NCBI RefSeq assembly: GCF_000418325.1
Contig: NC_021658.1
Location: 9,562,001 to 9,626,000 of the forward strand
DNA: 64,000 nucleotides
Origin: Sorangium cellulosum So0157-2
GTDB taxonomy: Bacteria; Myxococcota_A; Polyangia; Polyangiales; Polyangiaceae
Direction: 5' to 3'
Shown here: positions 41,794 to 51,059 of the stretch, one piece after another
Numbering within the stretch: the stretch's first letter is position 1
Layout: each line of letters begins with the position of its first letter
Made by a program: the position numbers and the translations under genes
Notes under the pieces: generated by a model
What the model saw: the letters and a program-made list of their open reading frames with translations, nothing else
Database searches by the model: none
Told to the model about the DNA's origin: nothing

Positions 41794-44271
41794 ATGACCA
41801 GCCTCGATCACCTCTCACCCCTTGGCCCATCCATTCTTCCTGGCCTTCCCGGCCTCCCCGGCGCGGCGCCTCGCCGGCGCCGCGCGAGCCCGTTCGCGAC
41901 CGCGGCGCTGGCCGCCGCCGCGCTGCTGGCCTGCGCGTGTGACGCCGCGATCCTGCCCTCGGACAGCGGGCAAGACGCGATGAGCGAGCTCACCCTCGCT
42001 GCGCGGAGCGACCTCTCCGCCGAGACGGCGGCGGCGGCCGACCCCGCCACGTGGGCCCCGCTCGCCGCGCCGGCCGCGTACGGCGCATCCCCGGTGAGCG
42101 GGTTCGCGGATCTGCACTTCCACATGATGTCCGAGGCGGCGTTCGGCGGCGGATGGCTGCACGGCAAGCACGACGGCCCCGGCGCCCTGGACGACTGCGA
42201 CGGCGGCATGCCCGAGAGCGACCACGCCCGCGTTCGACAGGACCTCAGCGGCCTGCTGGCTAGCTGCCCTCAATCGACGATGCTGGACTTCGCCAGCAAC
42301 GGCGCGCTGTCGGCGCTGCTCGGCATCGGGGGCGGCGTCCTCGGCTCGGAGGCGATCGGCAAGACCGAAGGGACGCAGGGCGACACCGGGCTGCACCTGC
42401 AGCGAAAGCGCCTCTCCGAGGGCTGGCCGCGCTGGGACACCATCGCTCACCAGCAAGGCCACGTGAGCTGGCTGCGCTCGGCCCACGATCGCGGGCTGAG
42501 CCTCATCGTCATGTCGGCGGTGAGCTACGACTGGCTGTGCTCGATCCTGCCGGAGCAGAACCGCGAGCGGGCCTGTGACGAGATGGCCGACGTCGACCTC
42601 CAGCTCCAGATGACGCACGCGCTCGTCGCGCGGAACGCCGGCTGGATGGAGATCGCGCTCTCGCCGGCGCACGCCCGGCAGATCGTCGGGGCGGGCAAGC
42701 TGGCGGTGGTCCTGTCCATCGAGGCCAGCCACCTGTTCGGCCGCGACGTCGACGCGGCCAGGATGCGCGCGCAGCTCGACAAATACCAAGCCCTGGGGGT
42801 CCGGACGCTCCAGCCGGTGCACCAGGTCGACAACGCCTTCTCCGGGGCGGCGCTGCACAACCCGATCTTCCAGTTCGCGCAGTACACCGAGACTTGCTTC
42901 ATCGACACCGACTGCGGCGCCACCCTCGCGGGGGTCACCCTGGGCATGGACGTCGACGCGAGCTGCAACAACATGCGCGGGCTCACGCCGCTCGGCGAGC
43001 AGCTCGTCGGCGAGATGATGGACCGAGGCATGCTGATCGACGTCGCCCACATGTCCGAGCGAGGCGTCGACCGCGTCTTCGACCTGGCGCGGGCGCGCGA
43101 CTATTACCCGATGTACGTCTCTCACGGTCACTTCCGGGAGATCATGGGCCCCAAGGTGGCCGAGACCGAGAAATCCACGCCGGCGCGGGTGATCCGGATG
43201 CTCCGGCAGACCGGCGGCATGTTCGGCCTGCGCACCGCGCACGACGAGACAAAGCAGTTCACGCGGAGCTCGGTCGAGAACAGCTGCCAGGGATCTTCGC
43301 GCTCCTTCGCCCAGGCCTACGACTACGGGCGGCTCGGCCTCAAGGTGCCGATGGCGTTCGGGGCCGATCTCAACGGCTTCATCCAGCAGACACGGCCGCG
43401 CTTCGGCGAGGACGGCGCCTGTTCGGCGGCGTTCCAGGCGGAGGCCGATTGCCAGGCCTGGGAGCAGCGCGAGCAGGGGCCCGGCCCCCTGGGGACGGAG
43501 TTCGACGAGAAGGGCCTCGCCCACGAGGGGATGCTGCCCGATCTCGTGGCCGACCTGGAACGCCTCGGCGTGGACACGACGGGTCTGCGTTCCTCGACCG
43601 AGTCCTTCCTCCGCATGTGGGAGCGCGCGGCGGGCCCGCGCGCCGGCATGGCCGACCCCGCCGCCGACATGGACGAGGGCGGCGTCGCGCCGTTCGTCCC
43701 CGCGGAGGAGCGAGAGCTCGCCTACCCCACGAAGTGCGGCGCCGCCTATTGCCCTGGCTTCCAGGAGCTCGGGGGCGGCTGCAGGTTCGACGAGGAGTGC
43801 GAGAGCGGCCAGTGCACCGCCGTCGCCTGCAACGCGATCCCGGGCCGCTGCGTCTGCAACGACGACGCCGACTGCGACGACAGCGTCGCTTACTGCGCGC
43901 TCAAGACGCCGGGGATCGGGGGCGACAACGAGTGCGTGCCGGACAAGGGCGATCACGCGGTCTGCACGCGCGACGGCCAGTGCGCGTCCGGCCGCTGCGG
44001 CGGGCTCATCGCCGGCGCGGGCTGGTGCTACACGCCCGGATCGAAGGCCATCGGCCAGGGGTGCCGGGTGAACGAGGAGTGCCCGAGCAACCGCTGCGGC
44101 GACCTCACCCAGACGTGCCTCTGCCGGAGCGACGCGCACTGCGGCGCGAGCCAGTTCTGCGGCTGGGGCACCAACGAGGGCGAGTGCGTGAACAAGCGCG
44201 GCCGAGGCGCGGCGTGCACGAAGGACAACCAGTGCCAGTCCGGGAACTGCAGGTTCCTCTTCTGCCGCTGA
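41794..44271 (+). CDS. renal-dipeptidase-like (M19) lipoprotein with Cys repeats
   Basis: 825 residues from ATG 41794; ATG 41719 is also possible. Signal with lipobox LLACACD. From about residue 90 a M19 peptidase-like domain: GFADLHFHMMSE (metal HxH), AVVLSIEASHLFG (Glu ligand region), LQPVHQVDNAFSG, GMLIDVAHMSERG, YVSHGHFRE and FGADLNGF. The C-terminal about 180 residues hold Dickkopf-like Cys repeats (CRFDEECESGQC, CTRDGQCASGRCGG, CTKDNQCQSGNC). Likely a surface dipeptidase or relative acting on D-amino-acid peptides. Confidence 0.85.
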   Translation: MTSLDHLSPLGPSILPGLPGLPGAAPRRRRASPFATAALAAAALLACACDAAILPSDSGQDAMSELTLAARSDLSAETAAAADPATWAPLAAPAAYGASPVSGFADLHFHMMSEAAFGGGWLHGKHDGPGALDDCDGGMPESDHARVRQDLSGLLASCPQSTMLDFASNGALSALLGIGGGVLGSEAIGKTEGTQGDTGLHLQRKRLSEGWPRWDTIAHQQGHVSWLRSAHDRGLSLIVMSAVSYDWLCSILPEQNRERACDEMADVDLQLQMTHALVARNAGWMEIALSPAHARQIVGAGKLAVVLSIEASHLFGRDVDAARMRAQLDKYQALGVRTLQPVHQVDNAFSGAALHNPIFQFAQYTETCFIDTDCGATLAGVTLGMDVDASCNNMRGLTPLGEQLVGEMMDRGMLIDVAHMSERGVDRVFDLARARDYYPMYVSHGHFREIMGPKVAETEKSTPARVIRMLRQTGGMFGLRTAHDETKQFTRSSVENSCQGSSRSFAQAYDYGRLGLKVPMAFGADLNGFIQQTRPRFGEDGACSAAFQAEADCQAWEQREQGPGPLGTEFDEKGLAHEGMLPDLVADLERLGVDTTGLRSSTESFLRMWERAAGPRAGMADPAADMDEGGVAPFVPAEERELAYPTKCGAAYCPGFQELGGGCRFDEECESGQCTAVACNAIPGRCVCNDDADCDDSVAYCALKTPGIGGDNECVPDKGDHAVCTRDGQCASGRCGGLIAGAGWCYTPGSKAIGQGCRVNEECPSNRCGDLTQTCLCRSDAHCGASQFCGWGTNEGECVNKRGRGAACTKDNQCQSGNCRFLFCR

Positions 44272-44390
44272 CCCTGGGAGCGCGCCGGGAGCTCACCGTA
44301 GGACATCCGCGGCCCGGCGGCCGCGGCGCGAAGCACCGCCGGCAGCAGCGGCCTGTTAGACCGAGAATGCCGTCCTACGCAGCTCGGTGC

Positions 44391-44684
44391 TCACAGCCGA
44401 TCTTTCCACGCGTCCGGACGGCGGTGCAGATGAAGCACCGCTATCACGAGCACCAAGGGTTCCTCGACGAGGAAGAAGACGCCATAAGGAAAGATCCGAA
44501 CCAGCGCCCGACGAATGCCGGGCTCGATCTCAGGGAACTGGAGAGGATTCTCCATGGCCCGGCGGATCGTGACATCCACTTCAGACTCGAATCGGAATCC
44601 TAGATCGCGTCGCTCCCGCTCGTAGCGAAGCGCAGCATCCAAGATTTCGACCTCCGCTTCCTGGCGGATTTCAAGCCGTCTCAT
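44391..44684 (-). CDS. ParE/RelE-family toxin
   Basis: 97 residues, ATG 44684, overlapping the antitoxin stop (ATGA). MRRLEIRQEAEVEILDAALRYERE is the typical first helix pair; RRALVRIFPYGVFFLVEEPLVLVIAVLHLHRRPDAWKDRL is the typical C-terminal sheet with RFPYxVxF and HxxRxP..W. Type II toxin: gyrase poison (ParE) or mRNA interferase (RelE). Confidence 0.88.
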   Translation of the reverse strand: MRRLEIRQEAEVEILDAALRYERERRDLGFRFESEVDVTIRRAMENPLQFPEIEPGIRRALVRIFPYGVFFLVEEPLVLVIAVLHLHRRPDAWKDRL

Positions 44685-44923
44685 CGCTGCGCGGCGCGTA
44701 GGCGCGAGAGCAGGTCTCGGCGAGCCTCCTCCCACGAGCGGCGCGAGCCCTGACCAGCTCGGTGCGCCGCCAGGCGTTCCGCGAGGATCTCGCGATGCCA
44801 CTCCAGGGCGGGCACTGCCTCAGGATGGAGCGCCGCGCGCTCCCAGAGGGCCTGAACGTAATCGAGCTTCTCGGCGGGGGAGAGCTCGTCGAAGCCTGGA
44901 GGGGGCATCGCGGGGAGCGACAT
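44681..44923 (-). CDS. addiction-module antitoxin
   Basis: 80 residues, ATG 44923. LSPAEKLDYVQALWERAALHPEAVPALEWHREILAERLAAH fits the short 'putative addiction module component' family that pairs with ParE/RelE toxins. It lies first and overlaps the toxin gene. No ribosome site; a TATACT box lies just upstream. Confidence 0.85.
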   Translation of the reverse strand: MSLPAMPPPGFDELSPAEKLDYVQALWERAALHPEAVPALEWHREILAERLAAHRAGQGSRRSWEEARRDLLSRLRAAQR

Positions 44924-44930
44924 GTCGGCA

Positions 44931-44936
44931 AGTATA
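44931..44936 (-). promoter_or_regulatory. -10 box TATACT close to the antitoxin ATG
   Basis: On the minus strand TATACT ends 7 nt before the antitoxin ATG. Transcription would start at or near the ATG, so the mRNA may be leaderless, which fits the missing ribosome site. No good -35 hexamer. Confidence 0.5.
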
Positions 44937-45331
44937 CTGCGAACGCCACCGAAGATCACGCCCGGCATGGTGTGCCTCATGCTGGCGTCTTCGCGAGCCA
45001 CTTCTGCCCGCATCGTCCAGCAATTCCGGGAATTGGTCGAGCTCGGGCGCTTCGCCGTCGAGGTGCTCGATGGCGAGCTCGGAGGCGCCCCCTCGGCGGC
45101 GCCGGGGGTGAGGACGGGCCCGGGACCGTGGGGCATCGCGAGCTGCGCAGGTCGCCCGCCGTCGTTCGAGCTGCTCCCCTTCGACGACAACCTCGCGCGG
45201 CTCCAGTTCCAGGGGACAGCCGACGCGCGTCTCCAAGCAGCGTCGTTCATGACAGCGGGCTCGGGTGAGGTGAGCTCACGTGAAACCCACCCGTTTGCTC
45301 GACGGCGCCGTTCTCTTGTGAGTGTTCTTTA
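44937..45331. other. spacer
   Basis: About 400 bp; open frames here look like shadows of no real gene. No feature supported. Confidence 0.35.
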
Positions 45332-45367
45332 CGTTCGACCCACGTCGAACGCCTTGTGTGCTATAGA
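45332..45367 (+). promoter_or_regulatory. inverted repeat and -10 box before the 45412 gene
   Basis: CGTTCGAC-CCAC-GTCGAACG (45332-45351) is an 8-bp inverted repeat with 4-nt centre, 10 nt upstream of TATAGA (45362-45367). It looks like a repressor operator overlapping a promoter. Confidence 0.5.
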
Positions 45368-45411
45368 CCCCGCGTTTGTACCGGATTCAGCACAATCACC
45401 GAGGGTATCCC

Positions 45412-46659
45412 ATGAAATTCTCTCCAGAACGCTTCGGGCTTGTGGTATCAGCGTGCGCCGTGGCCGGCCTCCTCGCTCGCGGGGCCGCTGCGCAGTCGGC
45501 CCCCTCCGTGGAGACCACGTACGTCGATGCGCCCGCGACCGATCCGGGGCGCGTGGACGGCTGGTCACCGGGGCTGCTCCTCGGCGGTACGTTCAACCTG
45601 GCCAACAATCAAAGCGTCGTCGGGCAGGCAGACGGGACGGGCATCTCCGCGGGCTTCATCCTGGAGGGCTCCCTCGACTTCAACAAGGCCGCCCATGAGC
45701 TCCGCATGACGCTCGGCGCCGGCGCTGGCGTGACGCGCACGCCGGCCCTGGATGCCTGGGTCAAGACGCGCGACGCGCTCGCCTTCGAGGCGATTTACCT
45801 CTACCACGTCGTGCCCTGGTTCGGGCCGTTCGGCCGCTTCGCGCTCGATACGCAGATGTTCCCTGGCAGCGACCCGCGCTCGGCGCCGACGACCTATGCG
45901 ATCACGCGCGCGGACGGGACGAGCGAGGCGATCACCGGGACGCGCCTTCACCTGAGCGATCCGTTCCAGCCAGTGACGCTCAAGCAGTCGCTCGGCGTCT
46001 TCGTCCAGCCTGTCAATCGGGAGTCCGTCCTTGTCGAGGCGCGCGCCGGCGCTGGCGCGCAGGAGGTGATTGCGTCGGGCGTGCTCGCCCTGGGGGACGA
46101 CGACGGGACGCCCGAGGTCGAGGTGAGCGAGCTCTCGGGCTATAGCCAGCTCGGCGCCGAGGCTGTCATCGAGGCTTCGGGCGCGCTCCGTGACAAGCAG
46201 ATCTCGTACAAGGCGGGCATCGCCGCCCTCTTGCCGATCGTGTACTCGGATCTGGACGCGGGCGATGACCGCGGCGCGCTGGACCTCATGAACGTCGACA
46301 TCGTCGGGGGGCTCACCTTCAAGCTCGTGGAGTGGGCGTCCCTCGATTACCAGCTCCATGTCGTGCGCCAGCCGCAGCTCGTCGACGCCTGGCAGGTGCA
46401 GAACAACATCCTGCTCACGCTCTCCTATGCCGTGGGCTCGAAGGTGCCAGGGCTGCCGCCCTGCGTGCCCTGCAAGCCGGTGCCAGCCAAGGCGGAGCCC
46501 GCGCCAGCCCCGGCGCCCACGCCGGCCCCGGAGCCCGCGCCGACGCCTGCGCCCACGCCGGCCCCCGCGCCTGCGCCTGCGCCCGCACCGGACGCAGCGC
46601 CTGCACCGGACGCAGCACCTGCACCGGACGCGGCGCCTGCGCCTGCGCCGACGCAATGA
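45412..46659 (+). CDS. outer-membrane beta-barrel-like protein with Pro/Ala tail
   Basis: 415 residues; GAGGGT precedes ATG 45412. Signal peptide cleaved near ARGAAAQ. The body shows alternating strands (WSPGLLLGGTFNLANNQSVVG; ISAGFILEGSLDFNKAAHELRMTLGAG; SLDYQLHVVRQPQLV; NILLTLSYAVG), as in outer-membrane proteins of the DUF3078 kind. The last 75 residues are Ala/Pro repeats with four APDA units, likely a periplasmic or wall-spanning tail. Function unknown. Confidence 0.78.
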   Translation: MKFSPERFGLVVSACAVAGLLARGAAAQSAPSVETTYVDAPATDPGRVDGWSPGLLLGGTFNLANNQSVVGQADGTGISAGFILEGSLDFNKAAHELRMTLGAGAGVTRTPALDAWVKTRDALAFEAIYLYHVVPWFGPFGRFALDTQMFPGSDPRSAPTTYAITRADGTSEAITGTRLHLSDPFQPVTLKQSLGVFVQPVNRESVLVEARAGAGAQEVIASGVLALGDDDGTPEVEVSELSGYSQLGAEAVIEASGALRDKQISYKAGIAALLPIVYSDLDAGDDRGALDLMNVDIVGGLTFKLVEWASLDYQLHVVRQPQLVDAWQVQNNILLTLSYAVGSKVPGLPPCVPCKPVPAKAEPAPAPAPTPAPEPAPTPAPTPAPAPAPAPAPDAAPAPDAAPAPDAAPAPAPTQ

Positions 46660-46756
46660 TTGATAAACGCTAGCAGGCAAACACCCTCGAGATTCATCAG
46701 GAAGGGGGCTCGCGGCACGTAGCAAGCGGCGCCGCGGCAGCTGCCCGCCGCGCCGC

Positions 46757-47236
46757 TCAGCGCTCCAGCGCCGCGTGCGGCTCCAGCGCGGGGCGCGGCG
46801 TCCGCAGCATGACCACGGCGGCGACCACGCAGTAGACGACCGCGGAGCCGTGGACCATCAGCGCGTAGGGGATGCTGCAACGACCGCTCGTGCTCGTCAC
46901 CAGGCAGTCGACGAGCGGCATCACGCTGGAGGCGAGGGTGGCGACGCCGAGCGCCGTGCGCATCCGCAGCGCGAGCAGACCCACGAACATGAGGCCGATC
47001 CCGAGATCGCGGCCCGCCTTGATGTGGAGGAAGACGGCGTCTCCGACGTCGAGGAGCGGGAGGCCGAAGCCCTGAGCCGCCGCCACCGGCTGGGCGAAGC
47101 CGTTCACCGCGAGGAACAGCATGAACGCGCCGCCCAGCGCGCCGAGGATGAACGACGGCGAGGTGGGCTTCCAGGACGACGATTGCTCCAAAGGTTCACG
47201 CTTCACGATCCGCCTCCTCCGATACGGCATCACCAC
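46757..47236 (-). CDS. DUF4267-family membrane protein
   Basis: 159 residues with four hydrophobic helices: FILGALGGAFMLFLAVNGFAQP, IGLMFVGLLALRM, LGVATLASSVMPLVDCLV and VYCVVAAVVML. The layout and the RDLGIGL motif fit DUF4267, a small integral membrane family of unknown role. It starts 138 bp from a divergent AraC-family regulator that probably controls it. Confidence 0.8.
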   Translation of the reverse strand: MVMPYRRRRIVKREPLEQSSSWKPTSPSFILGALGGAFMLFLAVNGFAQPVAAAQGFGLPLLDVGDAVFLHIKAGRDLGIGLMFVGLLALRMRTALGVATLASSVMPLVDCLVTSTSGRCSIPYALMVHGSAVVYCVVAAVVMLRTPRPALEPHAALER

Positions 47237-47374
47237 CCCTGCGGTGCGCGAGCCGTTCGATGCGAGAGAATCTGGGGATTGTCGCCGCCACGAGCCATCG
47301 CTCCGGCTCTCGATGTTTTGTCCGAAGCGCTCACGGCGCGATCGTCCGGGAGAAGGCTGCTACCGTGGCGGTCC

Positions 47375-48370
47375 ATGAACGAGGGCGCGGCGCACGATGT
47401 GCTGGGAAGGGTGCTGGAGCTGACGCACCTGCGCGGCCGGGTCTACTGCCACTCGTCGGCGCGGGCGCCGTGGGGGCTCTGCTTCGACGCGTCCGCGGAC
47501 GCGGTCTTCCACCTGGTGACGGCCGGCACGTGCTGGCTCTTCCTCGGCGAGCAGCGGGTCGCGCTCGGGCCTGGCGACGTGGTGCTCCTGCCGCGCGGCA
47601 GCGCGCACGCGCTCGCCGATCACGCGCGGAGCCGGCGGATACCGCTCGCCGCGTGGCTCGCGGCGCGCGGGGCCGTCGACCGCTGCATGCGCCTCGGCGA
47701 CGGCCAGGGCGCGGAGACGCAGGTGCTCTGCGGGGTGTACGCGTTCGACGTCCCCGGCGCCCGCCACCCGGCGCTGCGCGTGCTGCCCGAGCTTGTCCAC
47801 ATCCCCGCGAAGAAGACGCGCACAAGGCCCGAGCTCGCCGAGACCATCGCCGGCCTGACGCGCGAGCACGATCGCGCGGATCTCGGCCGATCCCTCGTGG
47901 TGTCGCGGCTCCTCGACGTGCTCTTCGTGCAGCTCCTCCGCGCCTGGGTCGACGATCAGCCCGCCGGCGGCGCCGGCTGGCTGGGCGCGCTGCGCGATTC
48001 GCTCGTCGCCGCTGCGCTCTCGCTCCTCCACGAGGACCTCGCCGCGCCCTGGGACGTCGCGACGCTGGCGGCGAAGCTCGGGACCTCGCGGCCCACGCTG
48101 GCGCGCCGCTTCGTGGCCGAGGTGGGTCTCTCCCCGCTCGCGTACCTGACCCAGGCACGCATGCACGAGGCCGCCAGGCTGGCGCGCGAGACCGATCGAT
48201 CGCTCACCGAGATCGCCGAGGCGGTGGGCTACACCTCGGTGTCCGCCTTCAACCGCGCCTTCCACCGCGAGCACGGGATGCCGCCCGGCGCGTTCCGGAA
48301 GCACGGCGCCGCGCATGACCGGCGCGAGGCCGGCGACGACGCGCCGGCTGCGCGCTCCCTCATCGAGTGA
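47375..48370 (+). CDS. AraC-family regulator with cupin_6 domain
   Basis: 331 residues. The N-terminal cupin (FHLVTAGTCWLFLGEQRVALGPGDVVLLPRGSAHALAD) is the AraC_binding_2/cupin_6 type. The C-terminal helix-turn-helix pair (DVATLAAKLGTSRPTLARRFVAEVG; LTEIAEAVGYTSVSAFNRAFHREHGMPPGAFRKH) is canonical. The ligand is unknown. Divergent from the DUF4267 gene, a common pairing for this regulator type. Confidence 0.9.
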   Translation: MNEGAAHDVLGRVLELTHLRGRVYCHSSARAPWGLCFDASADAVFHLVTAGTCWLFLGEQRVALGPGDVVLLPRGSAHALADHARSRRIPLAAWLAARGAVDRCMRLGDGQGAETQVLCGVYAFDVPGARHPALRVLPELVHIPAKKTRTRPELAETIAGLTREHDRADLGRSLVVSRLLDVLFVQLLRAWVDDQPAGGAGWLGALRDSLVAAALSLLHEDLAAPWDVATLAAKLGTSRPTLARRFVAEVGLSPLAYLTQARMHEAARLARETDRSLTEIAEAVGYTSVSAFNRAFHREHGMPPGAFRKHGAAHDRREAGDDAPAARSLIE

Positions 48371-48694
48371 AGGGCGGGAGCACCAGAGCGTCGAGCGCCG
48401 CTGACGCATCGACGTCGGCGTGCCGGGCAAGCCCCAAGGCAGCTTCGCAGGTCACTGGGTCGTACGCTGATCGAAGAACGGCTCTCCGCCTCGGTGCTCG
48501 CTAAGACGCGTCGCTTCCTCGGATGTCCCGCAGGTGCGCGCTGTCGCGAGGTGTTCCCGGAGACGATCCGGATGGATCCCATCGACTACAAGTTCGTTGT
48601 ACATTTGCATCCCAGCCAAACGCTGCCTGCTCCGGTCGTGCGATTCTCAGCGATAAGCGTGATCGAACCGCCGTCCACTGGGAATGAGCGTCTG
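48371..48694. other. spacer
   Basis: About 320 bp with no supported gene or structure. Confidence 0.35.
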
Positions 48695-49099
48695 ATGGTG
48701 TCGTTCCGGCCAGCCTTCTCCAGACCTCTCCCCCTAACGGCCCTCCTCCCCCTGTCCGTCGCGTGCGGCTCCAGCGATGGCGGCATCACAGTTGATGAGG
48801 ATGACACCACCAGCACCGGCAGCCCGACCAGCGGCTCTTCGTCGGCTGGCACCACGTCGTCCGTGGCCGGCGCCGGCGGCGGCAGCACCGGTGGCGTGAC
48901 CTCGGGAGCGGGCGGCTCCTCGACGAGCGGAGCGGGCGTCGGCGGCTCGGCCCCGACGGGCGGCGGGGGGAAGCGAAGAGCTCGAGCGGAGCGCATCGCC
49001 CAATCCGGGGCTTATCCCCCCGAGCCCCGGGAGCGCCGTTCTCATGGCTCGGTTTACGGGTCCTCGGCTCGACGGCGAACGCATCGCACTGCGCCCTGA
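48695..49099 (+). pseudogene. truncated lipoprotein N-terminus
   Basis: ATG 48695 starts a signal peptide with lipobox SVACGSS and a Gly/Ser/Thr linker (STGGVTSGAGGSSTSG), like the start of the CE15 esterase directly downstream. After GGGGK the frame turns into Arg-rich out-of-frame-looking sequence, with no domain. Likely the remnant of a lipoprotein gene cut after its linker. Confidence 0.55.
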
Positions 49100-49289
49100 A
49101 ACTCCTCGTTCACGTGCCATCGGCATCGTCACAGCGCAAATTCGCACGCGTGGCAAAACAGCATTATCAACGCGAAAACACATAGACTTATCCACCGTCT
49201 GCTATAAGTACGGCGATTGCGTGTCACGCACTACGCGTCATGCGCCGCGTGTCGCACTCCGCCACTGCACTCGAAACATGGAGGCCTTC

Positions 49290-50738
49290 ATGTCTGTCCG
49301 TTCTCGTGCCTCGCGCAAATTCACCGCTCTCGCGGTCCCCGTCCTCGCCCTCTTCACCTTCGCTGGCTGCTCTTCGGAAGTAGGATCCGGCGGTACCGGT
49401 GAAGATGCTTCGGGCACAGGCGGCGGGACATCGAGCGGGAGCGGGGGAGTCACCACGGGTGGAGGCTCCGCGACCAGCGGCGCTTCCGCGACCAGCGGAG
49501 TCGCCGGTACGGGCGGCGGTGCTCCGACGGGCGGAACCGGCACGGGCGGCTCCCCGACTGGCGGGACTACCGGGACCGGCGGGACCGGCGGCGGCGGCAG
49601 CTTCACGTGTACCCTGCCCACTCTGCCTGAACCGAGCGCGCTGACCGAGGTAAACGAGAAGCTCCCGGATCCGTTCACGTTCTTCAACGGAACGAAGGTC
49701 ACCACCAAGGAACAGTGGGAGTGCCGCCGCAAGGAGATCCTGGCGATGGCAGCCAAGTACCTCTACGGTCCGGTCCCCCCCGAACCGGATGAGGTGACCG
49801 GGACCGTCTCCGGAGGCACCGTCTCGATCACCGCCAAGGCAGGCGGCAAGACCGAGAGCTTCTCGGCGACCATCAGCGGATCCGGCGATGTCATCGCCCT
49901 CGAGCTGTCGGGCGGGATCTTCCCGTCAAGCAGAAAAAAGCTGTCGTTCGGCAGCGGCTTCGAAGGCAAGATTCGAAATCTCTTCGGCCTGTCCGAGCTC
50001 AACACCAATATCGCCAACGGGTGGATGATCGACCGGGTGATGGACGTGTTGGAACAGAACCCGGGCAGCGGACACGATCCCACGAAGGTGATGGTGTCGG
50101 GATGCTCCGGATGTGGAAAAGGCGCTTACCTGGCGGGTGTCTTCAGTCGCGCGCCGGTGGTCGTCATCGTGGAATCGGGCGGCGGCGGCGTAGCCAACTT
50201 GCGTCAGGCAGAGTGGTTCAGGCACGGCGAAGGCGGCTCTGTCTGGCAGTGCTCGGATGCCAAGCCTCAGAGCATCGACAACCTCGAAGACAGCGGCATC
50301 TGCGGCCCCTGGGTGACCAGCGCGGCCCGTTGGCTCCGGAGCGACCCCTCGAAGGTATACAACCTCCCCTTCGATACGCACATGATCCTGGCGACCATCG
50401 CTCCACGGCATCTGGTGCACTTCACGAATGCCAATGGCAGGAACTCATGGTGTCACCTGGGCGGGACCTGCGAAGCGCTCTCCGCATGGGCAGCGAAACC
50501 GGTATGGAAGGCGCTCGGCATTCCGGAGCGCATGGGCTTCCAGATGTACAGCGCGAACCACTGCGGCGCGTCCGGCTCTCAGACCGCCCTTGCAGGCGAG
50601 ATGTTCAAGCGAGCGTTCGAAGGCAATACCAGCGCAAACACGGACGTAATGAGCATCCTGGACAACGGCGTCCAGCAGCCGGTCAGCGAATGGAAAGACA
50701 TGTGGGTTGACTGGGATATGGAGACAGTGCTGCAGTAG
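49290..50738 (+). CDS. CE15 glucuronoyl esterase, lipoprotein
   Basis: 482 residues; GGAGG lies about 6 bases before ATG 49290. Lipobox FAGCSSE and a Gly/Thr linker to about residue 105, then a CE15 (4-O-methyl-glucuronoyl methylesterase) domain: LPDPFTFFNGTKVTTKEQWECRRKEI, the nucleophile region VSGCSGCGKGAYLAG, Glu in VVIVESGGGGV, and the catalytic His in MYSANHCGASG. It cuts ester links between lignin and glucuronoxylan, fitting a cellulose/plant-degrading myxobacterium. The usual nucleophile motif of fungal-type members is GCSRNGKGA; here R-N is replaced by G-C. Confidence 0.9.
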   Translation: MSVRSRASRKFTALAVPVLALFTFAGCSSEVGSGGTGEDASGTGGGTSSGSGGVTTGGGSATSGASATSGVAGTGGGAPTGGTGTGGSPTGGTTGTGGTGGGGSFTCTLPTLPEPSALTEVNEKLPDPFTFFNGTKVTTKEQWECRRKEILAMAAKYLYGPVPPEPDEVTGTVSGGTVSITAKAGGKTESFSATISGSGDVIALELSGGIFPSSRKKLSFGSGFEGKIRNLFGLSELNTNIANGWMIDRVMDVLEQNPGSGHDPTKVMVSGCSGCGKGAYLAGVFSRAPVVVIVESGGGGVANLRQAEWFRHGEGGSVWQCSDAKPQSIDNLEDSGICGPWVTSAARWLRSDPSKVYNLPFDTHMILATIAPRHLVHFTNANGRNSWCHLGGTCEALSAWAAKPVWKALGIPERMGFQMYSANHCGASGSQTALAGEMFKRAFEGNTSANTDVMSILDNGVQQPVSEWKDMWVDWDMETVLQ

Positions 50739-50808
50739 CGATGCCCTCGGGGGGCATGAAGGCCATTCTGGCCTTGTCCGGGCTCCACGGAGAAAGAGCA
50801 GAAATTCG

Positions 50809-50875
50809 AACCGCCAAGGCGCCAAGGACGCCAAGATTTTGTTCTCTTCTTGGCGTTCTTGGCGCCTTGGCGGTT
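50809..50875. repeat. intergenic palindrome of the CCGCCAAGGCGCCAAG type
   Basis: Near-perfect inverted repeat with arms of 27 nt (50809-50835 and 50849-50875), one mismatch, 13-nt centre. It is the dispersed palindromic sequence found between genes in many bacterial genomes (translation NRQGAKDAK on one strand). It sits 70 bp after the esterase stop and may act as a terminator or mobile REP-like element. Confidence 0.85.
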
Positions 50876-51059
50876 CATTTGTCGGTCGATCAACGTGATC
50901 GATGTTCTAGCGCGGTTCAGCCACGGTGGCCGGGCTGCGTCGCGCTCGTGGACGCGCGGCGCGAGGCGGTGATCGCGGCTGGGGATCTGGCGCTTCGACA
51001 CGCTCTTCGTCGTGACCTGCTCGGCCGCCGTGGTATGGGTCGAGCTCCGCTTGAAGCGC

